DNA of 17,543 nt from an uncultured Bacteroidota bacterium (GCA_903920835.1 CAIXNQ010000237.1:1-17543), one strand, 5' to 3'. Numbered from the stretch's first letter, positions 8,413 to 15,422 are shown. Numbers and translations: made by a program. The notes: a model not told the origin generated them from the sequence alone.

Positions 8413-9087
8413 ATGAATATATTAATAGTAGAAGACACCAAAGAACTGGCTATTGAAGTAGCCGATTTTTTAACCAATAGTGGTTATCTGTGTAAAATAG
8501 CCAAAAACTGCGACAATGCTCTAGAAGAGCTAAACGACAACACTTTTGACGTGCTGCTTTTAGACCTCGGATTACCTGACGGAAGTGGTTTTGACATCCT
8601 AAAAAGTGTAAGAAAAACTGCTTCAAAAATGGCAGTAATTATATTAACTGCCAGAGGTGAACTTGATGATAGAATCAATGGTCTTCATCTTGGTGCCGAT
8701 GATTATTTAACTAAACCATTTGCGCTCACAGAACTTCAAGCCAGATTGTTTGCTGTAATTAGACGAATTCACGGATTTACAGGGAATGATTTGGGCGTTC
8801 ACGGTTTTAAACTGCAACTTCAAGATTACAACGTGACTTATAATGAGCAAATAGTAAATCTTACCAAAAAAGAGTTTGACATTTTTCAATATTTGGTTTT
8901 AAATAAAAATAGAGTAATCACTCGATCACAGCTAACGGAGCACATTTGGGGCGACGTGTTAGAAATAAATTCTGACAGTAATTTTATTGATGTTCACGTT
9001 AGAAACCTACGAAAAAAACTCGATAAGTTTACCTCAATCGAATGGTTTGAAACGGTTAGAAATGTTGGATATAGAATCAACAGTTAA
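8413..9087 (+). CDS. OmpR/PhoB-family response regulator
   Basis: DNA-binding transcription factor of a two-component system. The 224 residues are an N-terminal receiver domain (about 1-115) and a C-terminal winged-helix OmpR/PhoB domain (about 125-223). The receiver has the acidic pocket Glu7/Asp8, phospho-acceptor Asp51 (LLLDLGLPDGSG), Thr79 (IILTARGE) and Lys101 (DDYLTKPF). The output domain contains LTKKEFDIFQYLVLN, HVRNLRKKL and TVRNVGYRI. An ATG at 8406 lies in another frame and closes at once, so 8413 is the start. The cognate kinase begins 12 nt after the stop codon. Target genes are unknown; the small secreted protein gene downstream is a candidate. Confidence 0.96.
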   Translation: MNILIVEDTKELAIEVADFLTNSGYLCKIAKNCDNALEELNDNTFDVLLLDLGLPDGSGFDILKSVRKTASKMAVIILTARGELDDRINGLHLGADDYLTKPFALTELQARLFAVIRRIHGFTGNDLGVHGFKLQLQDYNVTYNEQIVNLTKKEFDIFQYLVLNKNRVITRSQLTEHIWGDVLEINSDSNFIDVHVRNLRKKLDKFTSIEWFETVRNVGYRINS

Positions 9088-9099
9088 TGCAATAACAAT

Positions 9100-10419
9100 A
9101 TGAAAATCAAAAACCAATTGGCTATTTTTAATGCACTAACACGGTTACTTGTTATCGTGATTTTGTGGTTTATGTTGCCCATTTTGGTTCAAAAAGTAAT
9201 CTATCAAAACACAAATAAAGAACTAATTGAGAAAAAACAAAAATTCATTAAACATCTCGACAAAGATGAGATTAATGATTTTATTGTCAGGAACGATTCT
9301 TCCGAAACTTTTGCAAGTTTTTCTACGCTACATTCCGAATTTCTTCAGCTTTCGAGAGTTGTTGATCAATCTGTGAGTACCAAAGATATTTTTGTAAATG
9401 AAACTCGAATTATTGAAGGCGAAGAAAACGAATATCGAATTTTGAGGTATAATTTTATATATGAAAATATTCTTTACGAACTCGAAATTGGTTCTAGCTT
9501 AAGCGAAGTAAAAGATTTGACATTTATTATTCGTTTTTTCGTTTTGATTCTGCTTGTTATCGTGGTGTTTTTTACTTTCTTAATGGATACTTTTTATATT
9601 GAATATTTGCTCAAACCGTTCTATCAAATTATCGACAAAAAAATCAGAAAGGTCAACGAACCCGATTCATTTGATTATACTCCGATTGTCTCTAACTCGA
9701 CCGATTTTCAAGAATTAGACTCTGTACTCAACGAAATGATGCAACGAATAAGCACATTATTTAACAACGAGAAACAATTCATCGCCAATGTTTCTCACGA
9801 ATTGCTAACACCAATTGCACTGCTCAGCAATAAATTTGAAAACCTGATTCAAAATCCTTCGCTTGACAATAACGCCGTTGACAAAATTGCAAGTTCTTTA
9901 AAAACCTTGGGTCTTCTCAAAAAAATAATCAATAATTTGCTCTTGATTTCACGAATCGAAAACCATCAATTTGAGCTCAATGAATCAATTAATTTGCTAG
10001 AAATTGTAAATGATTTACTCGAAAGTCTTGAAGACCGAATTGAAGAAAAAGAGTTGGTCGTAAACATAAACTTGAATCAAAATAATGATTTTATCGGCAA
10101 CAAAACCTTAATTCATGTGTTGTTTTATAATTTAATAGTTAATGCTATAAAATACAACAAACAACAAGGCACAATATCAATTACAGATAAATCAGAAAAT
10201 CAAAAATATACCGTCATCATTGAAGATACCGGAATCGGAATGACAGCAGAACAATCCGAAAATATTTTTAACCGATTTACTAGAGTAAATTTTGAACAAG
10301 ATGGACAAGGTCTTGGGTTAGCAATTGTATATAGTATTGCGCAACTTCACCAAATAGAAATTAAAGTTACAACCAGTCCAGATAGCGGCAGTCAATTTAT
10401 TTTGAGCTTCCCAGAATAA
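9100..10419 (+). CDS. Sensor histidine kinase
   Basis: Membrane sensor that autophosphorylates on His and passes the phosphate to the adjacent regulator. In the 439 residues, one transmembrane helix lies at about 13-35 and a second at about 141-167, enclosing a periplasmic sensor of about 105 residues with no recognisable fold. A short linker leads to the HisKA dimerisation domain with His233 in FIANVSHELLTPIALL. The HATPase domain has the N box at about 344-353 (Asn348), the G1 box DTGIGM at 376-381, the F box IFNRFTR and the G2 box GQGLGLAIV. The linker has no clear HAMP motif by eye. It forms an operon with the upstream response regulator (12-nt gap). The signal it senses cannot be deduced. 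Confidence 0.95.
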   Translation: MKIKNQLAIFNALTRLLVIVILWFMLPILVQKVIYQNTNKELIEKKQKFIKHLDKDEINDFIVRNDSSETFASFSTLHSEFLQLSRVVDQSVSTKDIFVNETRIIEGEENEYRILRYNFIYENILYELEIGSSLSEVKDLTFIIRFFVLILLVIVVFFTFLMDTFYIEYLLKPFYQIIDKKIRKVNEPDSFDYTPIVSNSTDFQELDSVLNEMMQRISTLFNNEKQFIANVSHELLTPIALLSNKFENLIQNPSLDNNAVDKIASSLKTLGLLKKIINNLLLISRIENHQFELNESINLLEIVNDLLESLEDRIEEKELVVNINLNQNNDFIGNKTLIHVLFYNLIVNAIKYNKQQGTISITDKSENQKYTVIIEDTGIGMTAEQSENIFNRFTRVNFEQDGQGLGLAIVYSIAQLHQIEIKVTTSPDSGSQFILSFPE

Positions 10420-10485
10420 AACACAATATTACGTTAAAGTTTTAGAAATGAATAACTTCTTCACTCAGTCTTCATTTAGTCAATC

Positions 10486-10493
10486 TAGATTTG
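10486..10493 (+). promoter_or_regulatory. Candidate -7 element upstream of the small secreted protein gene
   Basis: TAGATTTG matches the Bacteroidota -7 consensus TAnnTTTG exactly and would place a transcription start about 30 nt before the ATG at 10529. No TTTG is present at the expected -33 position (around 10463-10466). That suggests the promoter needs an activator, or that this is a chance match. The 10-mer GTTAAAGTTT lies further upstream at 10433-10442. Confidence 0.4.
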
Positions 10494-10528
10494 TGCTATA
10501 ATTAAAACGTATTAATTATTAAAATCAA

Positions 10529-10735
10529 ATGAAAATGAAAAAGTTAGTAATGTTGGTAGCAGCGATTGGATTTTCGTCTGCAATGTGTTTCGCTCAAGAT
10601 GGTAAAATGGCTGCTCCAGAAAAAAAAGTAAAGCATCCAAAAAAACACAAAACTGAAGTTAAGAAAGAAGAAGCTCCTGCAAAAGAAGCTGCAAAACCTG
10701 CAACTACTGCAAAACCTGCTGCAGCTAAAAAATAG
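10529..10735 (+). CDS. Small secreted Lys/Ala/Pro-rich protein
   Basis: Sixty-eight residues with a clear N-terminal signal peptide (MKMKKLVMLVAAIGFSSAMCFAQ, cleavage probably at about 21-23). The mature peptide is about 45 residues, very basic and low in complexity, with KKVKHPKKHK, EVKKEEAPAKEAAKPA and TTAKPAAAKK. There are no aromatic residues in the mature part, and it is likely disordered. The Cys at 20 is preceded by SAM, a poor lipobox, so signal peptidase I export is preferred over a lipoprotein. The composition resembles histone H1-like tails, but the signal peptide argues for a periplasmic or cell-surface role, for instance binding acidic polymers. It sits 110 nt after a histidine kinase gene and has its own terminator, so it may be a target of that two-component system. 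Function unknown. Confidence 0.8.
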   Translation: MKMKKLVMLVAAIGFSSAMCFAQDGKMAAPEKKVKHPKKHKTEVKKEEAPAKEAAKPATTAKPAAAKK

Positions 10736-10786
10736 TTTGCAACTTTCTAAACAAAACTTCTTTTATAAAGGGAATTGTTAATTATT

Positions 10787-10818
10787 AAATGCTGTTCAGA
10801 AATGGGCAGCATTTTTTT
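10787..10818 (+). terminator. Rho-independent terminator after the small secreted protein gene
   Basis: AAATGCTG (10787-10794) pairs with CAGCATTT (10807-10814) around a 12-nt loop, and a T run follows immediately. Confidence 0.82.
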
Positions 10819-10912
10819 TGCAATATTGATTACCCTTTTTGAATTCCAGATTATTGTACCTAGATTTGCAAACTTCATTTTTTGACAACGATTTCATTAA
10901 TGAAGCTAATTT

Positions 10913-12250
10913 ATGGAAACCAAAAAGAAAGCAGCATTCTATACCCTTGGATGCAAATTAAACTTCTCTGAAACTTCAACCATAGCACGAAGTTTTGATA
11001 ACGAACGTTTTGAAAGAGTAGATTTTGAAGAAAAAGCCGACATTTATGTGATAAATACTTGCTCGGTGACAGAAAACGCCGACAAGCAATTCAAGCATTT
11101 AGTAAAAAAAGCAATGAAGCAAAATGAAAATGCTTTTTTAATTGCTGTGGGTTGTTATGCACAACTAAAGCCCGAAGAACTGGCTGCTGTTGATGGCGTT
11201 GACTTGGTTTTGGGTGCAACAGAAAAGTTTAAGATTACAGATTATTTGAACGATTTGTCTAAAAATAATCAAGGCGAAGTGCATTCTTGCGAAATTGAAG
11301 AAGCCGATTTTTATGTAGGAAGTTATTCTATCGGCGACAGAACAAGGGCTTTTTTAAAAGTTCAAGATGGTTGTGATTACAAGTGTACTTACTGCACAAT
11401 TCCGTTAGCAAGAGGAATTTCTAGAAGCGATGCGCTTGAAAATGTTTTGAAAAATGCTTCTGAAATTGCACAACAAGGCATTAAAGAAATTGTCTTAACA
11501 GGCGTAAACATTGGAGATTATGGCAAAGGCGAATTCGGAAATAAAAAACACGAGCACACGTTTCTTGATTTAGTAAAAGCCTTAGATCAAGTTGAGGGTA
11601 TTGAGCGATTGCGAATTTCGTCTATTGAACCCAATTTACTAAAAAACGAAACCATAGATTTTGTGGCACAAAGCAAAACTTTTGTACCTCATTTTCACAT
11701 TCCATTGCAATCGGGCAGCAATGCCATTTTAAACAAAATGAAGCGTCGTTATTTGCGCGAAGTTTACCAAGAACGGGTACAAAAAATCAAAACAGCAATG
11801 CCTCATGCCTGCATTGGCGTTGATGTAATCGTTGGTTTTCCTGGAGAAACAGAAGAGCAATTTCTTGAAACTTATAATTTTATCAACGATTTAGACATTT
11901 CTTACTTACATGTTTTTACGTATTCTGAAAGAGATAAAACCGAAGCAGCAGCGATGACCGAAGTTGTCCCGATGAATGTTCGGTCAAAAAGAAGCAAAAT
12001 GCTGCGAGGGTTGTCTGTAAAAAAACGTAGGGCTTTTTATGAAAGTCAAATTGGAAGCTTAAGAAAAGTACTTTTTGAAGGTGAAAACAAAGAAGGCTAC
12101 ATTTATGGTTTTACAGAAAATTATGTAAAAATAAAAACACCGTGGAATCCAGATTTGGTCAATACTTTGCACGATGTCCAACTAACAAAAATTGACGAAG
12201 ACGGCAGCGTTCGACTTGAATTTTTAGAAATAGAAATTCAATATTTATAG
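10913..12250 (+). CDS. mtaB: tRNA (t6A37) methylthiotransferase MtaB
   Basis: Radical-SAM enzyme that adds a methylthio group to C2 of N6-threonylcarbamoyladenosine at position 37 of ANN-decoding tRNAs (ms2t6A). The 445 residues contain three domains. The UPF0004/MTTase domain (about 7-125) has cluster-binding Cys14 (TLGCKLNFSET), Cys50 (INTCSVTENA) and Cys81 (AVGCYAQL). The radical-SAM domain (about 145-370) has the CX3CX2C motif at Cys154, Cys158 and Cys161 (DGCDYKCTYC). The C-terminal TRAM domain spans about 380-443. The N-terminal GCKLNFSET sequence is MtaB-like and unlike MiaB (GCQMN) or RimO. The gene is monocistronic. Its last 13 bp overlap the 3' end of the convergent gene at 12238. 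Confidence 0.95.
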   Translation: METKKKAAFYTLGCKLNFSETSTIARSFDNERFERVDFEEKADIYVINTCSVTENADKQFKHLVKKAMKQNENAFLIAVGCYAQLKPEELAAVDGVDLVLGATEKFKITDYLNDLSKNNQGEVHSCEIEEADFYVGSYSIGDRTRAFLKVQDGCDYKCTYCTIPLARGISRSDALENVLKNASEIAQQGIKEIVLTGVNIGDYGKGEFGNKKHEHTFLDLVKALDQVEGIERLRISSIEPNLLKNETIDFVAQSKTFVPHFHIPLQSGSNAILNKMKRRYLREVYQERVQKIKTAMPHACIGVDVIVGFPGETEEQFLETYNFINDLDISYLHVFTYSERDKTEAAAMTEVVPMNVRSKRSKMLRGLSVKKRRAFYESQIGSLRKVLFEGENKEGYIYGFTENYVKIKTPWNPDLVNTLHDVQLTKIDEDGSVRLEFLEIEIQYL

Positions 12251-12579
12251 TGAAAACGAACCTTTGTGATTCTGAAAACAGTCTCGCTGTATTGTTCTAT
12301 AAATTCAAATTTATTTCTCCCCGATTGTTTTAGCTCAATGATGTTTTTGGCACTAATTTCATAATACATATTCTTGCCTTCAAGCATAAATCGTTCTCCG
12401 TTGGTGCGATATGCAGATTGTTTTAATTCAAATTCAGACAAACTCCAAGTAGTAAAATCAGAATCGAAGTTTGGTTTTTGAATAAATAATCCTTCGGCTA
12501 TCTCGGTTTTGCAGCCATAATATTTGACTATTTGCTCAAAAAAAGAAAGGATAATTTGATTTAACTCGTCAGAATTCAT
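12238..12579 (-). CDS. Hypothetical protein, 113 aa
   Basis: I do not recognise this family. It is a soluble protein of 113 residues with no signal peptide or transmembrane segment. It has an N-terminal helix-like stretch (DELNQIILSFFEQIVKYYG), a middle with beta character (GLFIQKPNFDSDFTTWSLSEFEL, NGERFMLEGKNMYYEIS), and a basic C-terminus (VFRITKVRFHYKY). It lies 29 nt downstream of the GNAT-like gene on the same strand and is probably co-transcribed with it. Its 3' end overlaps mtaB by 13 bp in convergent orientation, which leaves no room for a separate terminator. The ATG start and continuous frame support a real gene. Confidence 0.65.
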   Translation of the reverse strand: MNSDELNQIILSFFEQIVKYYGCKTEIAEGLFIQKPNFDSDFTTWSLSEFELKQSAYRTNGERFMLEGKNMYYEISAKNIIELKQSGRNKFEFIEQYSETVFRITKVRFHYKY

Positions 12580-12608
12580 TTGAAGGATTTGGTTAATTTT
12601 AGATTTAT

Positions 12609-12911
12609 TTACAATCGAATTCCCGGAGGTAACAAATCGTGATATTCTTTATTTTTTCTAAAAAACAATGCTATTTTCGGAAATATCGGAACCACTTTTA
12701 GCTTTCGTTCATAGGCAATTGCCATAATGTTTTTGAGAAAATCAGTAACAAAAGCTTCGTCTGAAAATTGTTCTGGAACGTTGATGCGGGTCAAAAATAT
12801 TTTTTTTTCTTGAAATGAATATTCAACAGAAATCAGGTTTCCGTCGCTAATAGTTTCAAATTGTCTAGAGAAAGTATTGTCTTTAATTTCCATTGTTAAT
12901 GTGTTTTTCAT
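12609..12911 (-). CDS. Small GNAT-like N-acetyltransferase (YjdJ / Acetyltransf_CG type)
   Basis: One hundred residues. The pattern resembles the short GNAT subfamily of about 90-100 residues: an N-terminal strand pair (FSRQFETISDGNLISVEYSF), a strand ending in the acceptor loop (IFLTRINVPEQF), a helix (DEAFVTDFLKNIMAIAYERKLKV), then VVPIFPKIALFFRKNKEYHDLL. The last part corresponds to the family's typical VVPxCPxxxxxxxxHPEY ending. The Gly-x-Gly usual in the acetyl-CoA pyrophosphate loop is not evident (FSDEAFVTDF), and the conserved Cys and His positions read Phe and Asn. This may be a diverged or non-catalytic member. It leads the minus-strand pair, with a 9-bp inverted repeat just upstream. 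Confidence 0.72.
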   Translation of the reverse strand: MKNTLTMEIKDNTFSRQFETISDGNLISVEYSFQEKKIFLTRINVPEQFSDEAFVTDFLKNIMAIAYERKLKVVPIFPKIALFFRKNKEYHDLLPPGIRL

Positions 12912-12913
12912 AG

Positions 12914-12950
12914 ATTTAGATGCAGGTTAAAATTATTTTTTCATCTAAAT
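12914..12950. repeat. 9-bp inverted repeat upstream of the GNAT-like gene
   Basis: ATTTAGATG (12914-12922) and CATCTAAAT (12942-12950) are exact reverse complements separated by 19 nt. The left arm begins 3 nt before the start codon of the minus-strand gene ending at 12911. It could be an operator or a leader hairpin covering the ribosome entry site. No T run follows, so it is not a terminator. Confidence 0.45.
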
Positions 12951-13089
12951 TTGGAGGCAAAATGAGTGCGAAGTTCTCAAAATAAAATACATTTAGAAAA
13001 AACAAAGAACTAACTTTAAAATAGATTATTTCAGGCAAAATTCGGAATAATATGTCTTAATTCATATTTGAAAACGTTAAAAACTAAAA

Positions 13090-13749
13090 ATGACAAAAAC
13101 CGTAGTCTATTTTATGCCTGGTTTGGCAGCAAGTTCCTCAATATTTGAGTACATTTGTTTGCCTAAAGAACAGTTCGAAATGGTATATTTAGATTGGATT
13201 GAACCGCATCAAAACGAAACCTTAGCCCATTATGCAAAAAGGATGACAACCTTTGTTAAGCATGAAAATCCCGTTTTGATTGGCGTTTCTTTTGGCGGCA
13301 TTGTGGTTCAAGAAATGGCAGCATTTTTAGATATAAAAAAAATAATTATTGTCTCAAGCATAAAATCGAGTGATGAATTGCCTAGCAAAATGCACTTAGC
13401 CAAAAAACTAAAATTATATAAAATCATGCCAACGAGTTTGGTTAAAAATGTAAATATTTTAGCAAAATTCACCATAAACCATAAACTCAAACAACGAATT
13501 GAATTGTATAAAAAATATTTAACCATGAGTTCTACAAACTATCTTGATTGGGCAATGGCGCAAGTTGTCTGCTGGGAAAGAACCCAGATTGACCCAAAAG
13601 TGATCCACATTCATGGCGAACAAGACAGCGTTTTCCCTGTTAAAAACATTTCAAATTACATCGCTGTCAAAGGTGGGACACATGTCATGATCATAAACAG
13701 ATTCAAATGGTTCAATGATAATCTCCCCAAAATAATTCTTCAAGATTAA
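13090..13749 (+). CDS. Alpha/beta hydrolase
   Basis: Cytoplasmic alpha/beta-hydrolase fold protein of 219 residues. The nucleophile elbow is GVSFGG with Ser67. The acid is probably Asp179 in HGEQDSVFP and the base His198 in GGTHVMI, so the catalytic triad appears complete. The N-terminus (VVYFMPGLAASSSIFEYI) carries the oxyanion-loop region. The lid region (about 95-155) is rich in Lys and hydrophobic residues. There is no signal peptide. The substrate is unknown; small esters or thioesters are typical. It is the first gene of a plus-strand run and is followed 34 nt later by a lytic transglycosylase gene. A near-consensus -7 element, CATATTTG, lies at 13063-13070. Confidence 0.88.
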   Translation: MTKTVVYFMPGLAASSSIFEYICLPKEQFEMVYLDWIEPHQNETLAHYAKRMTTFVKHENPVLIGVSFGGIVVQEMAAFLDIKKIIIVSSIKSSDELPSKMHLAKKLKLYKIMPTSLVKNVNILAKFTINHKLKQRIELYKKYLTMSSTNYLDWAMAQVVCWERTQIDPKVIHIHGEQDSVFPVKNISNYIAVKGGTHVMIINRFKWFNDNLPKIILQD

Positions 13750-13783
13750 TTTCATATTTTAACTCTACAAAAAAAAGCAAAAG

Positions 13784-14677
13784 ATGAAAAACTCAGAAAA
13801 TAAAATTATAATCGGCTTACTGATTGTTTTAAGTGGGGCTTTAATATTTGCCACTTCGGGATCGGACAAGAAATCCATTTTGAAAGAAGGAACTGCCAAT
13901 TATTTCCCGACAAAAATTGAATTTGCTGGCGAAAACACACCGCTTCAAATTGCTGATGTTCGTGAGCGAATGGATCGCGAATTGGTAATTAACGCCAATC
14001 TGCAAGGAACTACTACTTTAATCATAAAGCGCGCCAACAGAGCGTTTCCGGTTATTGAACCTATTTTGAATAAATATGGAGTTCCTGATGATTTTAAGTA
14101 CTTAGCAGTCATTGAAAGCGGATTAATTAATGCCGTTTCACCTTCGGGAGCTAAAGGAATTTGGCAATTCATGCCCGACACCGCCAAAGAACGAGGAATG
14201 GAAGTTAATGAAATTGTTGATGAACGTTACCATCTTGAAAAATCGACCGAAGCTGCCTGCAGATATTTAATCGATGCCAAAAACAAACTCGGCTCATGGA
14301 CGCTCGCTGCAGCTTCCTACAACGGCGGTATGAACGGCGTTATGAAACAAATGGACATTCAAAAAGTGACCAACTATTATGACCTTCAATTTACAGACGA
14401 AACTGCGCGTTATGTCTTTAGAATTCTTGCTTTGAAAGAAATCATGAAACACCCAGATATATTCGGTTTTACTGTAGCCAAAGAAAATCTTTACCCTAAA
14501 CTTAACAGTAAAAAAGTAGAGATAGACAGCACCATTACCGACTTGGCAAGTTTTGCTTTAAAACAAGGGATCAATTATAAAATATTGAAAATCCACAATC
14601 CGTGGCTTCGAGATAAAAAACTGATTAATCCTACCAAGAAAAAATATACTTTTGAAATTCCAATAGAAGGATACTAA
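13784..14677 (+). CDS. Lytic transglycosylase with SLT (MltD-like) domain
   Basis: Peptidoglycan-cleaving enzyme expected in the periplasm. It breaks the MurNAc-GlcNAc bond with formation of 1,6-anhydroMurNAc. The 297 residues start with a hydrophobic segment at about 9-25 that acts as a signal peptide or membrane anchor. The SLT domain (about 88-215) has the catalytic Glu111 in YLAVIESGL, then SGAKGIWQFMPDTA and AAASYNGGMNGV, and AARYVFR-like TARYVFRILALKEI. The C-terminus (ILKIHNPWLRDKKL) is typical of MltD-like proteins, but no LysM repeats are present. The next gene starts 3 nt after the stop, so the two are almost certainly co-transcribed. Confidence 0.94.
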   Translation: MKNSENKIIIGLLIVLSGALIFATSGSDKKSILKEGTANYFPTKIEFAGENTPLQIADVRERMDRELVINANLQGTTTLIIKRANRAFPVIEPILNKYGVPDDFKYLAVIESGLINAVSPSGAKGIWQFMPDTAKERGMEVNEIVDERYHLEKSTEAACRYLIDAKNKLGSWTLAAASYNGGMNGVMKQMDIQKVTNYYDLQFTDETARYVFRILALKEIMKHPDIFGFTVAKENLYPKLNSKKVEIDSTITDLASFALKQGINYKILKIHNPWLRDKKLINPTKKKYTFEIPIEGY

Positions 14678-14680
14678 AAA

Positions 14681-15055
14681 ATGAAAAGAATGACCTTAAC
14701 AACAGTTTTAATATTAATTTGCATTGGTTTGATAACCGGAATGCTCAGCGGTCTTATAGGCATTGGTGGCGGAATTATTATCGTTCCGATGTTGCTCATT
14801 ATCGGTTTAACTCAACAACAAGCCCAAGGAACGAGCCTGGCAGTTATGCTCCCACCGATAGCTATTTTGGCAGTTTATAACTATCACAAAGCGGGACAAA
14901 TCGAATGGAAATATGCCCTAATTATCTCCGCATTTTTTATCGTGGGCAGTTATTTTGGCAGCAAACTCGCCATCTCTATTGATGCTAAAATTTTAAAAAA
15001 AATCTTTGGTGCAGTTTTATTGATAGTTGCCGCAAAAATGATTTTTACGAAATAG
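14681..15055 (+). CDS. Half-size TauE/SafE (TSUP) family membrane protein
   Basis: Putative inner-membrane transporter of the TauE/SafE family, whose characterised members move sulfite, sulfoacetate or related organosulfur anions. The 124 residues hold one family repeat. Helices lie at about 7-42 (broken by the signature GLIGIGGGIIIVP), 50-67 (GTSLAVMLPPIAILAVYNY), 76-98 and 105-122. Classical members are about 250 residues with two such halves, so this one would need to dimerise. It starts with ATG 3 nt after the lytic transglycosylase stop and ends cleanly with no downstream second half, so it looks complete and not truncated. The substrate is unknown. Confidence 0.88.
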   Translation: MKRMTLTTVLILICIGLITGMLSGLIGIGGGIIIVPMLLIIGLTQQQAQGTSLAVMLPPIAILAVYNYHKAGQIEWKYALIISAFFIVGSYFGSKLAISIDAKILKKIFGAVLLIVAAKMIFTK

Positions 15056-15137
15056 TTTAATTAGTCAAAAGTTATAGACCACTAATGTATTTATAACTCA
15101 ATATTGACAAATTTCGACTTTTGCAACCAAAAAGCTT
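15056..15137. other. Spacer between the TSUP gene and the hairpin array
   Basis: This is AT-rich sequence without a coding signal or a T-tract terminator. Together with the array and the sequence up to 15463 it makes a 408-bp gap without genes. The end of this spacer (GCTTCT, 15134-15139) resembles the start of the segment before array unit 2 (15177-15182), suggesting a partial extra repeat. Confidence 0.5.
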
Positions 15138-15304
15138 CTTGAAACCTTCCTGCACCCCTGCACGAGATCATCAAGTGCTTCTGGAGACCCTCATGCACCC
15201 CTGCATGAAGGGTTCAAGTGACACTTGATTGCTCCATGCACCCCTGCATGGACCGATCAAGTCTAACTTGATTGCTCCGCGCACCCCTGCATGGACTAAT
15301 CAAG
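15138..15304. repeat. Tandem array of four palindromic 43-bp units
   Basis: The core GCACCCCTGC occurs four times at exactly 43-bp spacing: 15152, 15195, 15238 and 15281. Each core is the centre of an imperfect palindrome of about 40 nt. An outer arm of the CTTGA/TCAAG type encloses an inner stem, with an invariant CCCC loop. Unit 3 is the best: outer arms 15223-15229 and 15256-15262 (7 bp), inner arms 15233-15240 and 15245-15252 (8 bp), loop 15241-15244. Unit 2 has inner arms 15187-15197 and 15202-15213, with A15209 bulged. Unit 4 has outer arms 15267-15272 and 15299-15304. Unit 1 is degenerate (outer arms 15138-15142 and 15171-15175, inner 4 bp). Neighbouring outer arms are complementary too, so alternative hairpins such as 15256-15272 are possible. 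The well-conserved units are about half G+C, against roughly one third in the surroundings. Confidence 0.88.
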
Positions 15305-15393
15305 AAAGAAAAATAGACCCTCCGAAAAACCTTTGTTTTGGTATTTTTACCCTTTTTTAATACAATTATTTAAAAAAAATTTCCCCTTTTTAT

Positions 15394-15422
15394 TTTGGAT
15401 TTAGAAAAAATTATTATTTTAG
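15394..15422 (+). promoter_or_regulatory. Candidate promoter of the DUF6261 gene
   Basis: TTTG at 15394-15397 is followed after 17 bp by TATTTTAG at 15415-15422, one mismatch from TAnnTTTG. Transcription would start near 15427, giving a leader of about 37 nt. This places the hairpin array upstream of the promoter and outside the DUF6261 mRNA. The spacing is 2 bp shorter than at the atpD and M36 promoters. Confidence 0.45.

Noticed and set aside
12238..12250. Antisense regulation through the 3' overlap of mtaB and the convergent gene
   Set aside because: A 13-bp tail-to-tail overlap is common in compact bacterial genomes and needs no special explanation.
13063..13070. Firm promoter for the alpha/beta hydrolase
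   Set aside because: CATATTTG is one base off the -7 consensus, and no TTTG lies at the right distance, so it is mentioned only in the gene entry.
15138..15304. CRISPR array
   Set aside because: The period is regular, but variable segments between the conserved parts are only about 10-14 nt, they carry complementary arms instead of unrelated spacers, and no cas gene is present in the window.
15138..15304. Rho-independent terminator for the TSUP gene
   Set aside because: The hairpins are strong but none is followed by a T tract on either strand.
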